Positions 46,775 through 56,900 of a stretch of DNA of 64,000 nt are shown here, piece by piece. Location: assembly GCF_022808775.1 (NCBI RefSeq), contig NZ_JAKZLA010000003.1:62001-126000 (forward strand), read 5' to 3'. Each line of letters opens with the position of its first letter. Position 1 is the stretch's first letter. The translations under genes and the position numbers were made by a program. This DNA comes from Geothrix terrae. Its GTDB lineage: Bacteria; Acidobacteriota; Holophagae; Holophagales; Holophagaceae. The notes beneath the pieces are model-generated. The model was not told where the DNA came from. It did not search any database and saw only the letters and a program-made list of their open reading frames with translations.

Positions 46775-47217
46775 CAGTCGGGGTACCTCAGGACCTTCCA
46801 CTGGACGAAGGAGAAGTGCCGCCAGCTTCCGGTCATGTGCGATCCCACCGAGGCCACCAGGGTGGCGGCCAGGTACCAGGGCAGGCGGTGCGCGGGCTGG
46901 AGGGCGCCCAGGCCCAGCAGGACCAGCTTCACCAGCACGGCCACGCCGCTGCCCTGGACGAGGATGCCCGCGTCCCGGGCCAGGTCGATGGCGAAGAGGA
47001 GGGCGCCGCTGGCCACGGCGACGAGGATGGGTGTTCGCAGGGCCTCGAAGCCGGCGCCGAAGGGCAGCGCCCCCACCACCAGGGCCATGGCGGCGATGTG
47101 GAGGCTCCGAAGGATGAGCTGGACCGGCCGCGCCCAGGGGAAGAAGCGGGGTCGCTCCGGGAAGAGCCGCGCCCGGAGGGTGCGAGGGGCCGGCTTGTCC
47201 GCGCGCCTGTCATCCAT
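46774..47217 (-). CDS. Four-helix membrane protein, unknown function
   Basis: A 147-residue integral membrane protein with about four hydrophobic segments (LILRSLHIAAMALVVGALPF, TPILVAVASGALLFAIDLA, VAVLVKLVLLGLGAL, WYLAATLVASVGSHM). I do not recognise a family; the His and Met in the helices faintly recall CopD-like proteins. It is translationally coupled to moeA and divergent from the ModE-like regulator, so a link to oxyanion or cofactor handling is possible. Inference only. Confidence 0.65.
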   Translation of the reverse strand: MDDRRADKPAPRTLRARLFPERPRFFPWARPVQLILRSLHIAAMALVVGALPFGAGFEALRTPILVAVASGALLFAIDLARDAGILVQGSGVAVLVKLVLLGLGALQPAHRLPWYLAATLVASVGSHMTGSWRHFSFVQWKVLRYPD

Positions 47218-47279
47218 CCCTCCCTTCTAGCAGATTCCCCTTCCCGCCCGTGCTGAAATGGGTTCGCCCCGAGGTCCCC

Positions 47280-47639
47280 ATGGCCAAGCCCGCCTCCCCC
47301 GCCGCGTCCATCCGCATCCGCATCGCCTACGGCACCGACATCGCCATCGGCCAGGGCAAGGCGGACCTGCTGGAGGCCATCGGCCAGACGGGCTCCATCT
47401 CCGCGGCGGCCCGGCACCTGGAGATGAGCTACCGCAAGGCCTGGCTGCTGGTGGACGAGATGAACCAGTGCTTCCATGCACCCGTGGTGGCCGCGGCCAA
47501 GGGCGGCCACCGGGGTGGCGGGGCGGTCCTCACCCCCACCGGCGCGGAGGCCCTGGCCCGCTTCCGCGTCATCCAGGCCAAGGCTGCCGAGGCCATCGCC
47601 GGCGATGTGCGGGCCTTCCGGAAGCGGCTGCTGGACTGA
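47280..47639 (+). CDS. ModE-like winged-helix regulator without metal-binding domain
   Basis: A 119-residue DNA-binding protein consisting only of the ModE N-terminal domain: ADLLEAIGQTGSISAAARHLEMSYRKAWLLVDEMN is the helix-turn-helix, followed by a glycine-rich wing (GGHRGGGAVLTPTGAEAL). Full ModE has C-terminal Mop domains for molybdate; these are missing, as in the short TunR-type regulators linked to tungstate genes. ATG 47280 follows GAGGT. It precedes tupA by 77 bp and probably regulates this locus. Confidence 0.85.
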   Translation: MAKPASPAASIRIRIAYGTDIAIGQGKADLLEAIGQTGSISAAARHLEMSYRKAWLLVDEMNQCFHAPVVAAAKGGHRGGGAVLTPTGAEALARFRVIQAKAAEAIAGDVRAFRKRLLD

Positions 47640-47670
47640 GGTCACAATCCCGCCGGCCGGCCCGGTCCGG

Positions 47671-47703
47671 CTTTACCTTTCGTTGTATTCTTTCGGACAT
47701 ATT
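47671..47703 (+). promoter_or_regulatory. AT-rich promoter/operator region before tupA
   Basis: A stretch unusually rich in A/T for this DNA (TTTACC, 47672-47677; CATATT, 47698-47703) lies just upstream of tupA. These are weak -35/-10 candidates with a 20-bp spacer. A ModE-family site is expected here, but I could not make a convincing palindrome. Confidence 0.35.
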
Positions 47704-47716
47704 GGATGGAGGCCCC

Positions 47717-48553
47717 ATGCGGATCCCGAGATTCACCGGCTGGACCTGGCTGCTCGCCGCATCCCTGGCCTGTGTGGGCCTGGGCGCGGGGCAGCCGGCC
47801 ACGAAGGCGGTCATCCTCGCCACCACCACCAGCACTCAGGACTCCGGCCTGCTGGACGAGCTCATTCCTCGCTTCGAGAAGCAGACCGGCTACGTGGTGA
47901 AGACCATCGCCGTGGGATCGGGCCAGGCCCTCGCCATGGGGAAGAAGGGCGAGGCGGACGTGCTCCTCGTGCATTCTCCGGATGCCGAAAAAGCACTCAT
48001 GACCGAAGGCTCTGGCGTGAACCGCCGCCTCGTCATGCACAACGACTTCATCCTCCTGGGCCCCGCCGGGGACCCCGCGCATGTGCGCGGGAAGGCCGCC
48101 GCCGCGGCGCTCCAGGCCGTTGCGGCGGGCCACGCCCCCTTCATCTCCCGGGGTGACAACTCCGGCACCCATGCCCAGGAGAAGAAGCTCTGGGCCGTGG
48201 CCGGCCTCAAGCCCGAGGGCCAGGCCTGGTACCAGCAGACCGGCCTCGGCATGGGCCAGACCCTGGCCGTGGCCTCCGAGAAGCGGGCTTACACACTGTC
48301 AGATCGCGGCACCTACCTGGCCCTGCGTAAAAAGCTCGGGCTGGAGATCCTCAGCGAAGGCGATGCCGCTCTCTTGAATGTCTACCATGTCATCGAGGTC
48401 AATCCGGCGCGGCATCCCAAGGTGAACACCCCCGGAGCCCGCGCCTTTGCTGACTTCCTGGTGTCGAAAGATGTGCAGACCACCATCAAAGAATTCGGAA
48501 TTGGAACCTTTGGATCACCGTTATTCTTTCCTGATGCCGGCAAGCCGGAATAG
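47717..48553 (+). CDS. tupA: Tungstate ABC transporter substrate-binding protein
   Basis: A 278-residue periplasmic binding protein with a signal peptide ending near GLGAG. The stretch ILATTTSTQDSGLLDEL directly after it is the TupA signature that holds the tungstate oxyanion; GSGQALAMGKKGEADVLLVHSP and FISRGDNSGTHAQEKKLW are further conserved parts. This signature separates TupA from molybdate ModA proteins. TGGAGG precedes the ATG. The gene is followed not by tupB but by a P5C dehydrogenase gene. Confidence 0.93.
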   Translation: MRIPRFTGWTWLLAASLACVGLGAGQPATKAVILATTTSTQDSGLLDELIPRFEKQTGYVVKTIAVGSGQALAMGKKGEADVLLVHSPDAEKALMTEGSGVNRRLVMHNDFILLGPAGDPAHVRGKAAAAALQAVAAGHAPFISRGDNSGTHAQEKKLWAVAGLKPEGQAWYQQTGLGMGQTLAVASEKRAYTLSDRGTYLALRKKLGLEILSEGDAALLNVYHVIEVNPARHPKVNTPGARAFADFLVSKDVQTTIKEFGIGTFGSPLFFPDAGKPE

Positions 48554-48576
48554 GCGGGCCGGACGGAGGGAACCCC

Positions 48577-50208
<1,632 letters not shown>

Positions 50209-50214
50209 GAGCCC

Positions 50215-50913
50215 ATGGACCTGATCTGGGAGGGCCTTCGGAAGGCGCTGGAGCTGCTGCTCACGCTGGATCCCGAGGTCCTCCGGATCACCCTGCTCTC
50301 CCTCGAGGTGTCGGGCCTGGCCACCCTCATCAGCCTGGTGATCGGCCTGGGCATCGCCGTGCCCGTGGCCCTGAACGAATTCCCCGGCAAGCGGCTCGTC
50401 ATCGCCCTCCTCAACACGGGCATGGGCCTGCCGCCGGTGGTGGTGGGCCTCTTTGTCACCGTGCTGCTGTGGCGCAACGGCCCCTTCGGCTTCCTGGAGA
50501 TCCTCTACACCCCCGCGGCCATGATTCTGGCCCAGGCGGTCATCGCCTCGCCCATCATCGCCGGCATCAGCCTCTCGGCCCTCCAGCACCTGCCGCCGGG
50601 CCTGCGGCTGCAGATCCTGGCCCTGGGCGCCTCGCGGCCCCAGATGGTGTGGCTGCTGCTGAAGGAGGCCCGCCTGCCCCTGCTGGCGGCCGTGATGGCG
50701 GGCTTCGGCGGCGTCATCTCGGAAGTGGGCGCCTCCATCATGGTGGGCGGCAACATCAAGGGCCAGACGCGGGTGCTCACCACGGCCACGGTCATGGAGA
50801 CCAGCAAGGGCAACTTCGAGGTGGCCTTCGCCCTCAGCATCCTCCTGCTCGTGCTGGCCTTCACGGTGAACGCCGTGCTGACGCACCTGCAGCAGCGGAA
50901 CCGGCCCCGATGA
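50215..50913 (+). CDS. tupB: Tungstate ABC transporter permease
   Basis: A 232-residue permease with five to six membrane helices. LNTGMGLPPVVVGLFVTVLLWRNGPFG and ALGASRPQMVWLLLKEARLPLLAAVMAGFGGVISEVGASIMVGGNI are typical of TupB/WtpB permeases, the latter including the EAA-type loop that contacts the ATPase. It has TAGGAG before the ATG and overlaps tupC by 4 nt (ATGA). Confidence 0.92.
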   Translation: MDLIWEGLRKALELLLTLDPEVLRITLLSLEVSGLATLISLVIGLGIAVPVALNEFPGKRLVIALLNTGMGLPPVVVGLFVTVLLWRNGPFGFLEILYTPAAMILAQAVIASPIIAGISLSALQHLPPGLRLQILALGASRPQMVWLLLKEARLPLLAAVMAGFGGVISEVGASIMVGGNIKGQTRVLTTATVMETSKGNFEVAFALSILLLVLAFTVNAVLTHLQQRNRPR

Positions 50914-52028
50914 GCCGCGCGACCGTGCTGGAGGCGCGGAACCTCCAGGTCCACCGGGGCCAGGTGCAGGTCCTCGACGTGCCCGCGCTGGACCTGCGGG
51001 CGGGCGAAGTGCTGGCCCTCATGGGCCCCAACGGCGCCGGGAAAAGCACGCTGATGCTGGCTCTGGCGGGCCTGCTGCCCCTGTCCCGGGGGAGCCTCCG
51101 CTTCAAGGGCGCGGAACTCGGCTCCCGACCGGAGCGCGAGGCCTACCGGCGCCGCATGACCATGGTCTTCCAGGATCCGCTCCTCTTCGACACCACCGTG
51201 GCCCAGAACATCGCCGCGGGCCTCAAGCTGCGCGGCATCCCCGCCGCCGTGCGCGAGCCCGCCGTGCGCGCCTGGGCCCAGCGCCTGGGCATCGGGCACC
51301 TGCTGGGTCGCCCGGCCCGGCAGCTCTCCGGCGGCGAGGCCCAGCGCACGGCCCTGGCCCGGGCCTTCGCCCTGGGGCCGGAGATCCTCTTCCTCGACGA
51401 ACCCTTCGCCTCCCTGGACGCGCCCGCCCGGGAGGGCCTCCTCGACGACCTGGGCCGCATCCTGGCGGAAACCGGCAGCACCGCCGTCCTCTCCACCCAC
51501 GACCAGGCCGAGGCCGCGCGCCTCGGGCACCGCCTGGCCGTGATGAGGGATGGGCGCGTCCTCCAGACCGGGGGCCTGCGGGAGGTCATGAACCACCCCG
51601 AGGATCCCTTCGTGGCCGCCTTCGTGGGCATGGAGACCCTGCTCAAGGGCCAGGTGGCCGCCAGCGGCGAGGGCCTGCTCACCCTGCGCCTCGGGAAGGG
51701 CGGAGACGGCCACGAGGTCCTGGCCGTGGGCGAGGCACGGCCCGGCCAGACGATCCTGGTGGGCATCCGCCCGGAGCACGTGGCCCTGTCTTTACAGACC
51801 GACAAATCCAGCAGCGCCCGGAACGCCTTCCCGGGCACTGTCACGAAGGTCGTCCCCCGGGGCCCCTTCTTCAAGGTGGAGCTGGATTGCGGCTTCTTCC
51901 TGGCGGCCTATGTGACCGCGCAATCCCTGGCAGAACTGGGGCTTGCCCCAGGCGGCGCCATCGTGGCCTCCTTCAAGGCCACCGCCGCCCACCTCATCCG
52001 GCGGGAGGGCCTCGACTCCGAAGTGTGA
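50910..52028 (+). CDS. tupC: Tungstate ABC transporter ATP-binding protein
   Basis: A 372-residue ATPase that drives the TupB permease. Walker A GPNGAGKS (about 38-45), Q-loop VFQDPLLFD, signature LSGGEAQR (about 135), Walker B ILFLDEPFASLD and switch His in STHDQAEA are intact. A C-terminal TOBE-like regulatory domain (about 250-372, LVGIRPEHVAL...AFPGTVTKVVPRGPFFKVEL) may sense the oxyanion. The ATG at 50910 overlaps the tupB stop. Confidence 0.92.
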   Translation: MSRATVLEARNLQVHRGQVQVLDVPALDLRAGEVLALMGPNGAGKSTLMLALAGLLPLSRGSLRFKGAELGSRPEREAYRRRMTMVFQDPLLFDTTVAQNIAAGLKLRGIPAAVREPAVRAWAQRLGIGHLLGRPARQLSGGEAQRTALARAFALGPEILFLDEPFASLDAPAREGLLDDLGRILAETGSTAVLSTHDQAEAARLGHRLAVMRDGRVLQTGGLREVMNHPEDPFVAAFVGMETLLKGQVAASGEGLLTLRLGKGGDGHEVLAVGEARPGQTILVGIRPEHVALSLQTDKSSSARNAFPGTVTKVVPRGPFFKVELDCGFFLAAYVTAQSLAELGLAPGGAIVASFKATAAHLIRREGLDSEV

Positions 52029-52060
52029 CCGCGTCCATTGCCGGGGGTCCGAGCCCGGAC

Positions 52061-52066
52061 TAGCCT
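52061..52066 (+). promoter_or_regulatory. -10-like TAGCCT upstream of the ferredoxin-AOR genes
   Basis: TAGCCT, a TAnnCT form, lies 78 nt before the ferredoxin ATG. A small hairpin (GTGGT-CCCG-ACCAC, 52077-52090) follows in the predicted leader. This suggests the enzyme genes can be transcribed apart from tup. Confidence 0.35.
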
Positions 52067-52138
52067 CGCATCTGGGGTGGTCCCGACCACTTCAGATTGG
52101 CGTGTCGTCAAAGGTCCGTTCCCGGAGGCCTCCGAGCC

Positions 52139-52561
52139 ATGAAACAGCTGGTGATCGATTTCCAGAAGTGCGATGCAGGGCGCAACTGCAACCACGAGTG
52201 CGAGATGGAGTGCGCCGTCAAGGTCTTCAAGGTGGATGACCCCGCCCAGGCCGCCCTCCAGATCAAGGCCTACGAGGACGGCGGCGGCAAGGCCGTCCTC
52301 TGCGACCAGTGCGGTGACTGCATCGTGGTCTGCCCCTCCGAGGCCCTCAAGCGCAACAAGCTGGGCGTGGTGATGATCGACAAGCAGCTCTGCGTGGGCT
52401 GCTACATGTGCATCGGCTTCTGCGAGAAGGATGCCTTCATGCGGAACCCGGACTGGATCGTCCCCCACAAGTGCACGTCCTGCGGCGTCTGCGTGAAGGT
52501 CTGCCCCCACGGGGCCCTCTCCATTCAAGACGTCCCCGAGCCGGCCGTCCGGATCATCTGA
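52139..52561 (+). CDS. Four-cluster [4Fe-4S] ferredoxin, AorA-like
   Basis: A 140-residue electron carrier. Sixteen cysteines fall in four groups: CDAGRNCNHECEMEC (a spaced variant), CDQCGDCIVVCP, CVGCYMCIGFCE and CTSCGVCVKVCP, enough for four [4Fe-4S] clusters. This matches the small iron-sulfur subunit of AorABC-type aldehyde oxidoreductases and related HycB-like proteins. It sits 13 bp before the oxidoreductase gene and would pass its electrons onward. No FAD/NADH subunit gene is adjacent, so the final acceptor is unknown. Confidence 0.88.
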   Translation: MKQLVIDFQKCDAGRNCNHECEMECAVKVFKVDDPAQAALQIKAYEDGGGKAVLCDQCGDCIVVCPSEALKRNKLGVVMIDKQLCVGCYMCIGFCEKDAFMRNPDWIVPHKCTSCGVCVKVCPHGALSIQDVPEPAVRII

Positions 52562-52574
52562 GAAAGGGAATCCC

Positions 52575-54800
52575 ATGAGCCAGCTCGTCTTCGATCCCAG
52601 CAAAGTCATGGACATCGACTACACGAAGCGCACGGAGTACCTCGACCAGCTCGAGGCCCTCCGCGCCGGGATGCGCACCGTCAAGGAGGTGCCCTTCCAG
52701 CCCAGCCTGCCGGACAAGGGCTACACCAACCGCACGCTCTACGTGAACGTGGGAAGCCTCGAAGTCACGGAGAAGCCTGTCACCCAGCAGATGAAGGACG
52801 TCTTCATCGGCGGCCGCGGCTTCGGCCTCTACCACCTGTGGAACGCCGTGAAGCCCACCACCCGCTGGAACGATCCCGAGAACGAGATCGTCATCAGCCC
52901 CGGGCCCGTGGCCGGCATGACCCAGTACGCGGGCACGGGCAAGTCGCTGGTGGTGAGCCTCTCGCCCCAGACGGACATCCCCATCGACTCCAACGTGGGA
53001 GGCTTCTACGGCCCCCTGCTGAAGTTCTCGGGCTTCGACGCGCTGGAGCTCCAGGGCAAGGCCGAGAAGGACATCATCCTGTTCATCGACGGCGTGAAGG
53101 GCCTCATCCGCGTCGAGGAGGTGGCGGGCGGACCCGAGGACAGCCACGTATTGGCCGAGCTGCTCACGCACCTCTATGCCGAGGGTGAGAAGGACCTGCC
53201 GAATGTCTCGGTGGTCTCCACCGGCGCCGCCGCCGCCCACAGCCTCATCGGCATGCTCAACTTCTCCTTCTACGACCGCCGCCGCAAGTGCGTGCGCTTC
53301 AAGCAGGCGGGCCGGGGCGGCATCGGCACCGTGTTCCGGGACAAGCGCATCCGCGCGCTCGTCGTCCGCGGGCCCAAGGTCGCGGGCGACCTGAACCACC
53401 CGGTGGATCCCGAGACCATCGCCAAGACCGGCATCAAGTACCACAAGGAGATCCGGGAGAACGACGGCGGCCAGTGCATGATGCGCCGCAACGGCACGGC
53501 CCACATCGTCGAGATCATGGACGCCTACGATCTGCTGCCCGTCCACAACTTCCAGTACGGCTCGCACCCGGAGGTCCACAAGATCGACTCCAGCTACTGG
53601 CAGCAGCGCTGCACCCAGCACACCGTGGACGGCTGCTGGTACGGCTGCTCCATGGCCTGCGCCAAGGGCGCCGACGGCCTGGTGCTGAAGACCGGCCCCT
53701 ACAAGGGGGACATGGTCACCGTGGACGGCCCCGAGTACGAGAACGCGGCGGGCCTGGGCTCCAACTGCGGCGTCTTCGACCCCGACTACCTGCTGGAACT
53801 GAACTTCTACTGCGACACCTACGGGATCTGCACCATCACCTACGGCACCCTCACGGCCTTCGTCATGGAGTGCTACCAGCGCGGCATCCTAAACAAGGAG
53901 CGCACCGGCGGCCTGGAGATGACCTGGGGCAACGCCGAGGCCGACCTCGAGATGATGCACCGGATGGCCCGCGGCGAGGGTTTCGGCAAGATCGCCGGCC
54001 TGGGTGTGAAGAAGATGAAGGAGTACTTCATCCAGCAGGGCTGGGGCGATCCGCAGCTCATCAACGACATCGGCATGGAGAACAAGGGCCTGGAGTACTC
54101 CCAGTACATGTCGAAGGAATCGCTGGCCCAGCAGGGCGGCTACGCGCTCACCAACAAGGGCCCCCAGCACGACGAGGCCTGGCTGATCTTCATGGACATG
54201 GTGAACAAGCAGATCCCCACCTTCGAGGACAAGGCGGAAGCGCTCTACTACTTCCCCCTCTTCCGCACCTGGTTCGGCCTCAACGGCTTCTGCAAGCTGC
54301 CCTGGAATGACGTGGTTCCCGCCAACAACTCCGAGCAGCCCGAGGCCCACAAGGTGCCCGAGCACGTGCAGAACTATGTGGACCTCTTCAGCGCCACCAC
54401 GGGCGTGAAGATCGACAAGGAAGACCTGATCATGCAGTCCGCGCGGGTCTACAACTTCCAGCGCGTGTTCAACATCCGCATGGGCAAGGGCCTGAGGCTC
54501 CACGACGCGGCGCCCTACCGCTCCCTGGGCCCCGTGACGAAGGAGGAGTACGAGTCCCGCGCCGAGCGCTACGACCAGCAGATCATCACGGAGATGGGCC
54601 TCGACCCCGCGGGCAAGAGCACCGAGGAGAAGATGGCCATGCACCGGAAGTGGCGCACGGATCGCTTCTCCAAGCTCATGGACAGCGTCTACACCCGCCG
54701 CGGCTGGACGCTGGATGGCGTGCCCACCCTGGCGCGCCTCCAGGAACTGGGCCTCGACGCCTTCCCGGAAGTGGTGGACGTGGTCAAGCAGCACCTCTGA
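52575..54800 (+). CDS. Tungsten-dependent aldehyde:ferredoxin oxidoreductase, large variant
   Basis: A 741-residue enzyme of the AOR family, which oxidises aldehydes to acids (or reverses this) using a tungsten bis-pterin and a [4Fe-4S] cluster. VFIGGRGFGLYHLWN and SPGPVAGMTQYAGTGKSLVVSLSP form the N-terminal domain, CWYGCSMAC (CxxxCxxxC, about 354-362) plus a distal cysteine in GFCKLPW (about 573) bind the cluster, and GPEYENAAGLGSNCGVFD contacts the pterin. It is about 120 residues longer than classic archaeal AOR; the extra sequence is mostly at the two ends. The ferredoxin and ThiS-like genes flank it. BamB-type benzoyl-CoA reductase is less likely without other bam genes. Confidence 0.9.
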   Translation: MSQLVFDPSKVMDIDYTKRTEYLDQLEALRAGMRTVKEVPFQPSLPDKGYTNRTLYVNVGSLEVTEKPVTQQMKDVFIGGRGFGLYHLWNAVKPTTRWNDPENEIVISPGPVAGMTQYAGTGKSLVVSLSPQTDIPIDSNVGGFYGPLLKFSGFDALELQGKAEKDIILFIDGVKGLIRVEEVAGGPEDSHVLAELLTHLYAEGEKDLPNVSVVSTGAAAAHSLIGMLNFSFYDRRRKCVRFKQAGRGGIGTVFRDKRIRALVVRGPKVAGDLNHPVDPETIAKTGIKYHKEIRENDGGQCMMRRNGTAHIVEIMDAYDLLPVHNFQYGSHPEVHKIDSSYWQQRCTQHTVDGCWYGCSMACAKGADGLVLKTGPYKGDMVTVDGPEYENAAGLGSNCGVFDPDYLLELNFYCDTYGICTITYGTLTAFVMECYQRGILNKERTGGLEMTWGNAEADLEMMHRMARGEGFGKIAGLGVKKMKEYFIQQGWGDPQLINDIGMENKGLEYSQYMSKESLAQQGGYALTNKGPQHDEAWLIFMDMVNKQIPTFEDKAEALYYFPLFRTWFGLNGFCKLPWNDVVPANNSEQPEAHKVPEHVQNYVDLFSATTGVKIDKEDLIMQSARVYNFQRVFNIRMGKGLRLHDAAPYRSLGPVTKEEYESRAERYDQQIITEMGLDPAGKSTEEKMAMHRKWRTDRFSKLMDSVYTRRGWTLDGVPTLARLQELGLDAFPEVVDVVKQHL

Positions 54801-54830
54801 GAAAACCGGCCGCATTCGCGGCCGGTTTTC
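54801..54830 (+). terminator. Terminator or attenuator between the AOR and ThiS-like genes
   Basis: Perfect 13-bp arms (54801-54813, 54818-54830) around ATTC start directly after the AOR stop. The right arm ends GGTTTTC followed by TTGG, a short U-run. It should reduce transcription into the ThiS-like gene. Confidence 0.8.
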
Positions 54831-54857
54831 TTGGTAAAAAGCATAGGCAGGAAACCG

Positions 54858-55055
54858 ATGATCCTGGTGAATGAGGAGCCGCTCAACTGGCATGCGGGCA
54901 TGACAGTCCGGGACATCCTCCGCGTCCGGAACTACCGCTTTCCCATGCTGGTCATCCACGTGAACGACGTCCTGGTGGCGAAGGCCGACTACGACACCAC
55001 CACGGTCCCCGACGGGGCCGTGGTGAAGGTCATCCACCTCATCAGCGGGGGCTGA
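54858..55055 (+). CDS. ThiS/MoaD-type sulfur-carrier protein
   Basis: A 65-residue ubiquitin-fold protein ending in the Gly-Gly tail (HLISGG) that carries sulfur as a thiocarboxylate. NEEPLNWHAGMTVRDIL and VHVNDVLVAKADYDTTTVPDGAVVKVIH match the ThiS fold. Small MoaD/ThiS proteins next to AOR genes probably supply the dithiolene sulfur of tungstopterin, while thiamine synthesis is the alternative; no thi genes are nearby. AGGAAA precedes the ATG. The convergent kinase gene ends 1 bp downstream. Confidence 0.85.
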   Translation: MILVNEEPLNWHAGMTVRDILRVRNYRFPMLVIHVNDVLVAKADYDTTTVPDGAVVKVIHLISGG

Positions 55056-55056
55056 T

Positions 55057-56820
55057 TCAGAGGGCGTTCAGCCGCGGGAGGAAGATGGTGAACCGGGAGC
55101 CCTTGCCCGGTTCGCTGGCCACCTCCATGCGGCCTTCGCCTTCCTCCACCAGCGCCTTGAGGGAGGGCAAGCCCAGCCCGGTGCCCTTGCCGGGGGCCTT
55201 GGTGGTGAAGAAGGGATCGAAGATGCGGTCGAGGATCTCCGGGGGCATGCCGATCCCGGAATCGACCACATCGATCCGCGCCATGGCCGTCTCGGGTCCG
55301 TCGGCCCCCGCCCGGATGGCGAGCTTTCCGCCCTCGACCATGGCATCCCGCGCATTGGCCACCAGGTTCACCAGCATCTGCTCCAGCCGGAGCCTGGAGC
55401 TCTGCACGATCAGGGTCTCGGAAGGGGCCACTTCGATGCACAGCTCCACCGTCCGGGGAATGAGGAGGCGCAGCGTCGCCTCCATGTCCCGCAGCTCCTG
55501 GCCCAGGTCCACGGGCGCCAGGTCCTCGGACTCGCGGCTCACGAACCGCATGAGCCGGCTGGTCAGGGTGGCGGCGCGACTGGCGGCGGAGGTCATTCTC
55601 TGGAGATCCTCCGGGCCCGCGGGCCGGCCTTCCTCAAGGTTCATGAGGGCCAGCTCCGCGGAGCTTTTCAGGACGCTCAGGAGGTTGTTCAGATCGTGGG
55701 CCAGCCCGGCGCCCATGAGGGCCAGCGTATTCATGCGCTCCGTCCTCAGCAGGGCCTCCTGGGCATGCTCGAGAGCCTCCGTCCGATGCTGGACCCGCTC
55801 CTCCAAGGTCCGCCGGGCGGCCCGGAGGTCCAGGATGGCCAGGAACTGGCGCAGGAGCAGGAGGGCGACCATGAGCAGGAAGGCGCCGATGGCGCCGCGC
55901 ATCAACTCCAGCGGCCCCCGGGGCAGGAGGGCCGCCAGGACGAGGATCGCGGCGAGAACTGGCAGGTAGGGGAACAGCCGCACCAGCCGCTTCCCGTCGG
56001 TCGCCCGCGAGGCCCGCGACACCTTGGGCTGCGGGGACCAGGCCGCCAGGCCCTGGAAGAACGGGATCCCCCCGGCCAGGACGATCCAGGCGTGGGGCGA
56101 GGTGACGGAAGGCAGGCCGGCCAGGGCCCAGCAGGACAGGGCCGAGAGCCAAGCCAGGGCCGAGGCGGACAGCCATCCGAGGGGACCCCGGATGTGGCCG
56201 GGATGATAGGAGGTCATGAAGACCAGGCCGCCCCCGAGGAGGGCCGCGTTGAGGTAGGCCGCCAGGACCCGGAGTCCCATACCCTGGCTCGAGGCGCGCA
56301 GGGAGCCCTGCACGCCCATCGCGAGGAGCAGGAAGAGGAGGGAAGTGGCGAAGATGAGGCTGTCCAGGGCCCGCCTGCGGAACAGGCTGCCCGGCCCCGG
56401 TTCCTTCGGAAAGCTCAGGACGCCCGCCAAGGCCAGGATGCCCGTGGCCAGGCTCAGGAGGCTGACCAGGAAGGAGATCTCCGGCACCGCCTGTCCGTGG
56501 CTGCTGAAGGTGAGGAGCAGGCTGGGCACCTCGAAGAAGGCGGACACGGCCAGCAGCAGCCAGGCCATCCGCTCGCCCGACGGAGCCCGCCAGGCCCGGT
56601 GGCTCAGGCTCAGGAAAGCCAGGATCTCCAGGAGCAGATAGCCCAGGGGCCACGCATGGACGCGCTGCGCCGCCGGAAGGGCCAGGTGCGCCAGCGTCAC
56701 GCCGAGCCAGGCCACCACCAGCGCGCCCCGGGCCGTCCGGGCCAAAGCGCCGCCTCCCCCGGCGGAGACCGGAGCCGCCGCTGGGTCAGACGGATGGAGA
56801 CGGGGGGTTGGCCCGGGCAC
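55057..56820 (-). CDS. Membrane-bound sensor histidine kinase
   Basis: A 587-residue kinase with eight or so membrane helices in the first 330 residues and no large extracytoplasmic domain, so it probably senses through its membrane part. A coiled coil (LEERVQHRTEALEHAQEALL) leads to the kinase core: phosphoacceptor in GAGLAHDLNNLLSVL (about 374), N box MLVNLVANARDAM, G boxes DSGIGM and GKGTGLGLPSL. No receiver is fused and no response regulator is adjacent, so its partner is elsewhere. The start is GTG. Confidence 0.9.
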   Translation of the reverse strand: MPGPTPRLHPSDPAAAPVSAGGGGALARTARGALVVAWLGVTLAHLALPAAQRVHAWPLGYLLLEILAFLSLSHRAWRAPSGERMAWLLLAVSAFFEVPSLLLTFSSHGQAVPEISFLVSLLSLATGILALAGVLSFPKEPGPGSLFRRRALDSLIFATSLLFLLLAMGVQGSLRASSQGMGLRVLAAYLNAALLGGGLVFMTSYHPGHIRGPLGWLSASALAWLSALSCWALAGLPSVTSPHAWIVLAGGIPFFQGLAAWSPQPKVSRASRATDGKRLVRLFPYLPVLAAILVLAALLPRGPLELMRGAIGAFLLMVALLLLRQFLAILDLRAARRTLEERVQHRTEALEHAQEALLRTERMNTLALMGAGLAHDLNNLLSVLKSSAELALMNLEEGRPAGPEDLQRMTSAASRAATLTSRLMRFVSRESEDLAPVDLGQELRDMEATLRLLIPRTVELCIEVAPSETLIVQSSRLRLEQMLVNLVANARDAMVEGGKLAIRAGADGPETAMARIDVVDSGIGMPPEILDRIFDPFFTTKAPGKGTGLGLPSLKALVEEGEGRMEVASEPGKGSRFTIFLPRLNAL

Positions 56821-56849
56821 TGGTCAGCCTCACGGTTAATTCTGCCTAG

Positions 56850-56855
56850 AGTCTA
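56850..56855 (-). promoter_or_regulatory. -10-like TAGACT upstream of the kinase gene
   Basis: On the minus strand TAGACT lies 35 nt before the GTG at 56820, giving a short leader that includes GTGAGG. Confidence 0.35.
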
Positions 56856-56900
56856 CCCGAGTGCCTCTGGAATGGCCCGGCTGAAACCCGGCCAGCGGAT

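Noticed and set aside
47640-47716. ModE/TunR operator palindrome before tupA
   Set aside because: The region is AT-rich and suggestive, but no alignment of its halves gave a convincing inverted repeat.
52575-54800. BamB-type benzoyl-CoA reductase subunit
   Set aside because: The AOR family includes BamB, but no other bam genes or CoA-ester genes are nearby, and the tungstate importer, ferredoxin and ThiS-like carrier fit an aldehyde oxidoreductase.
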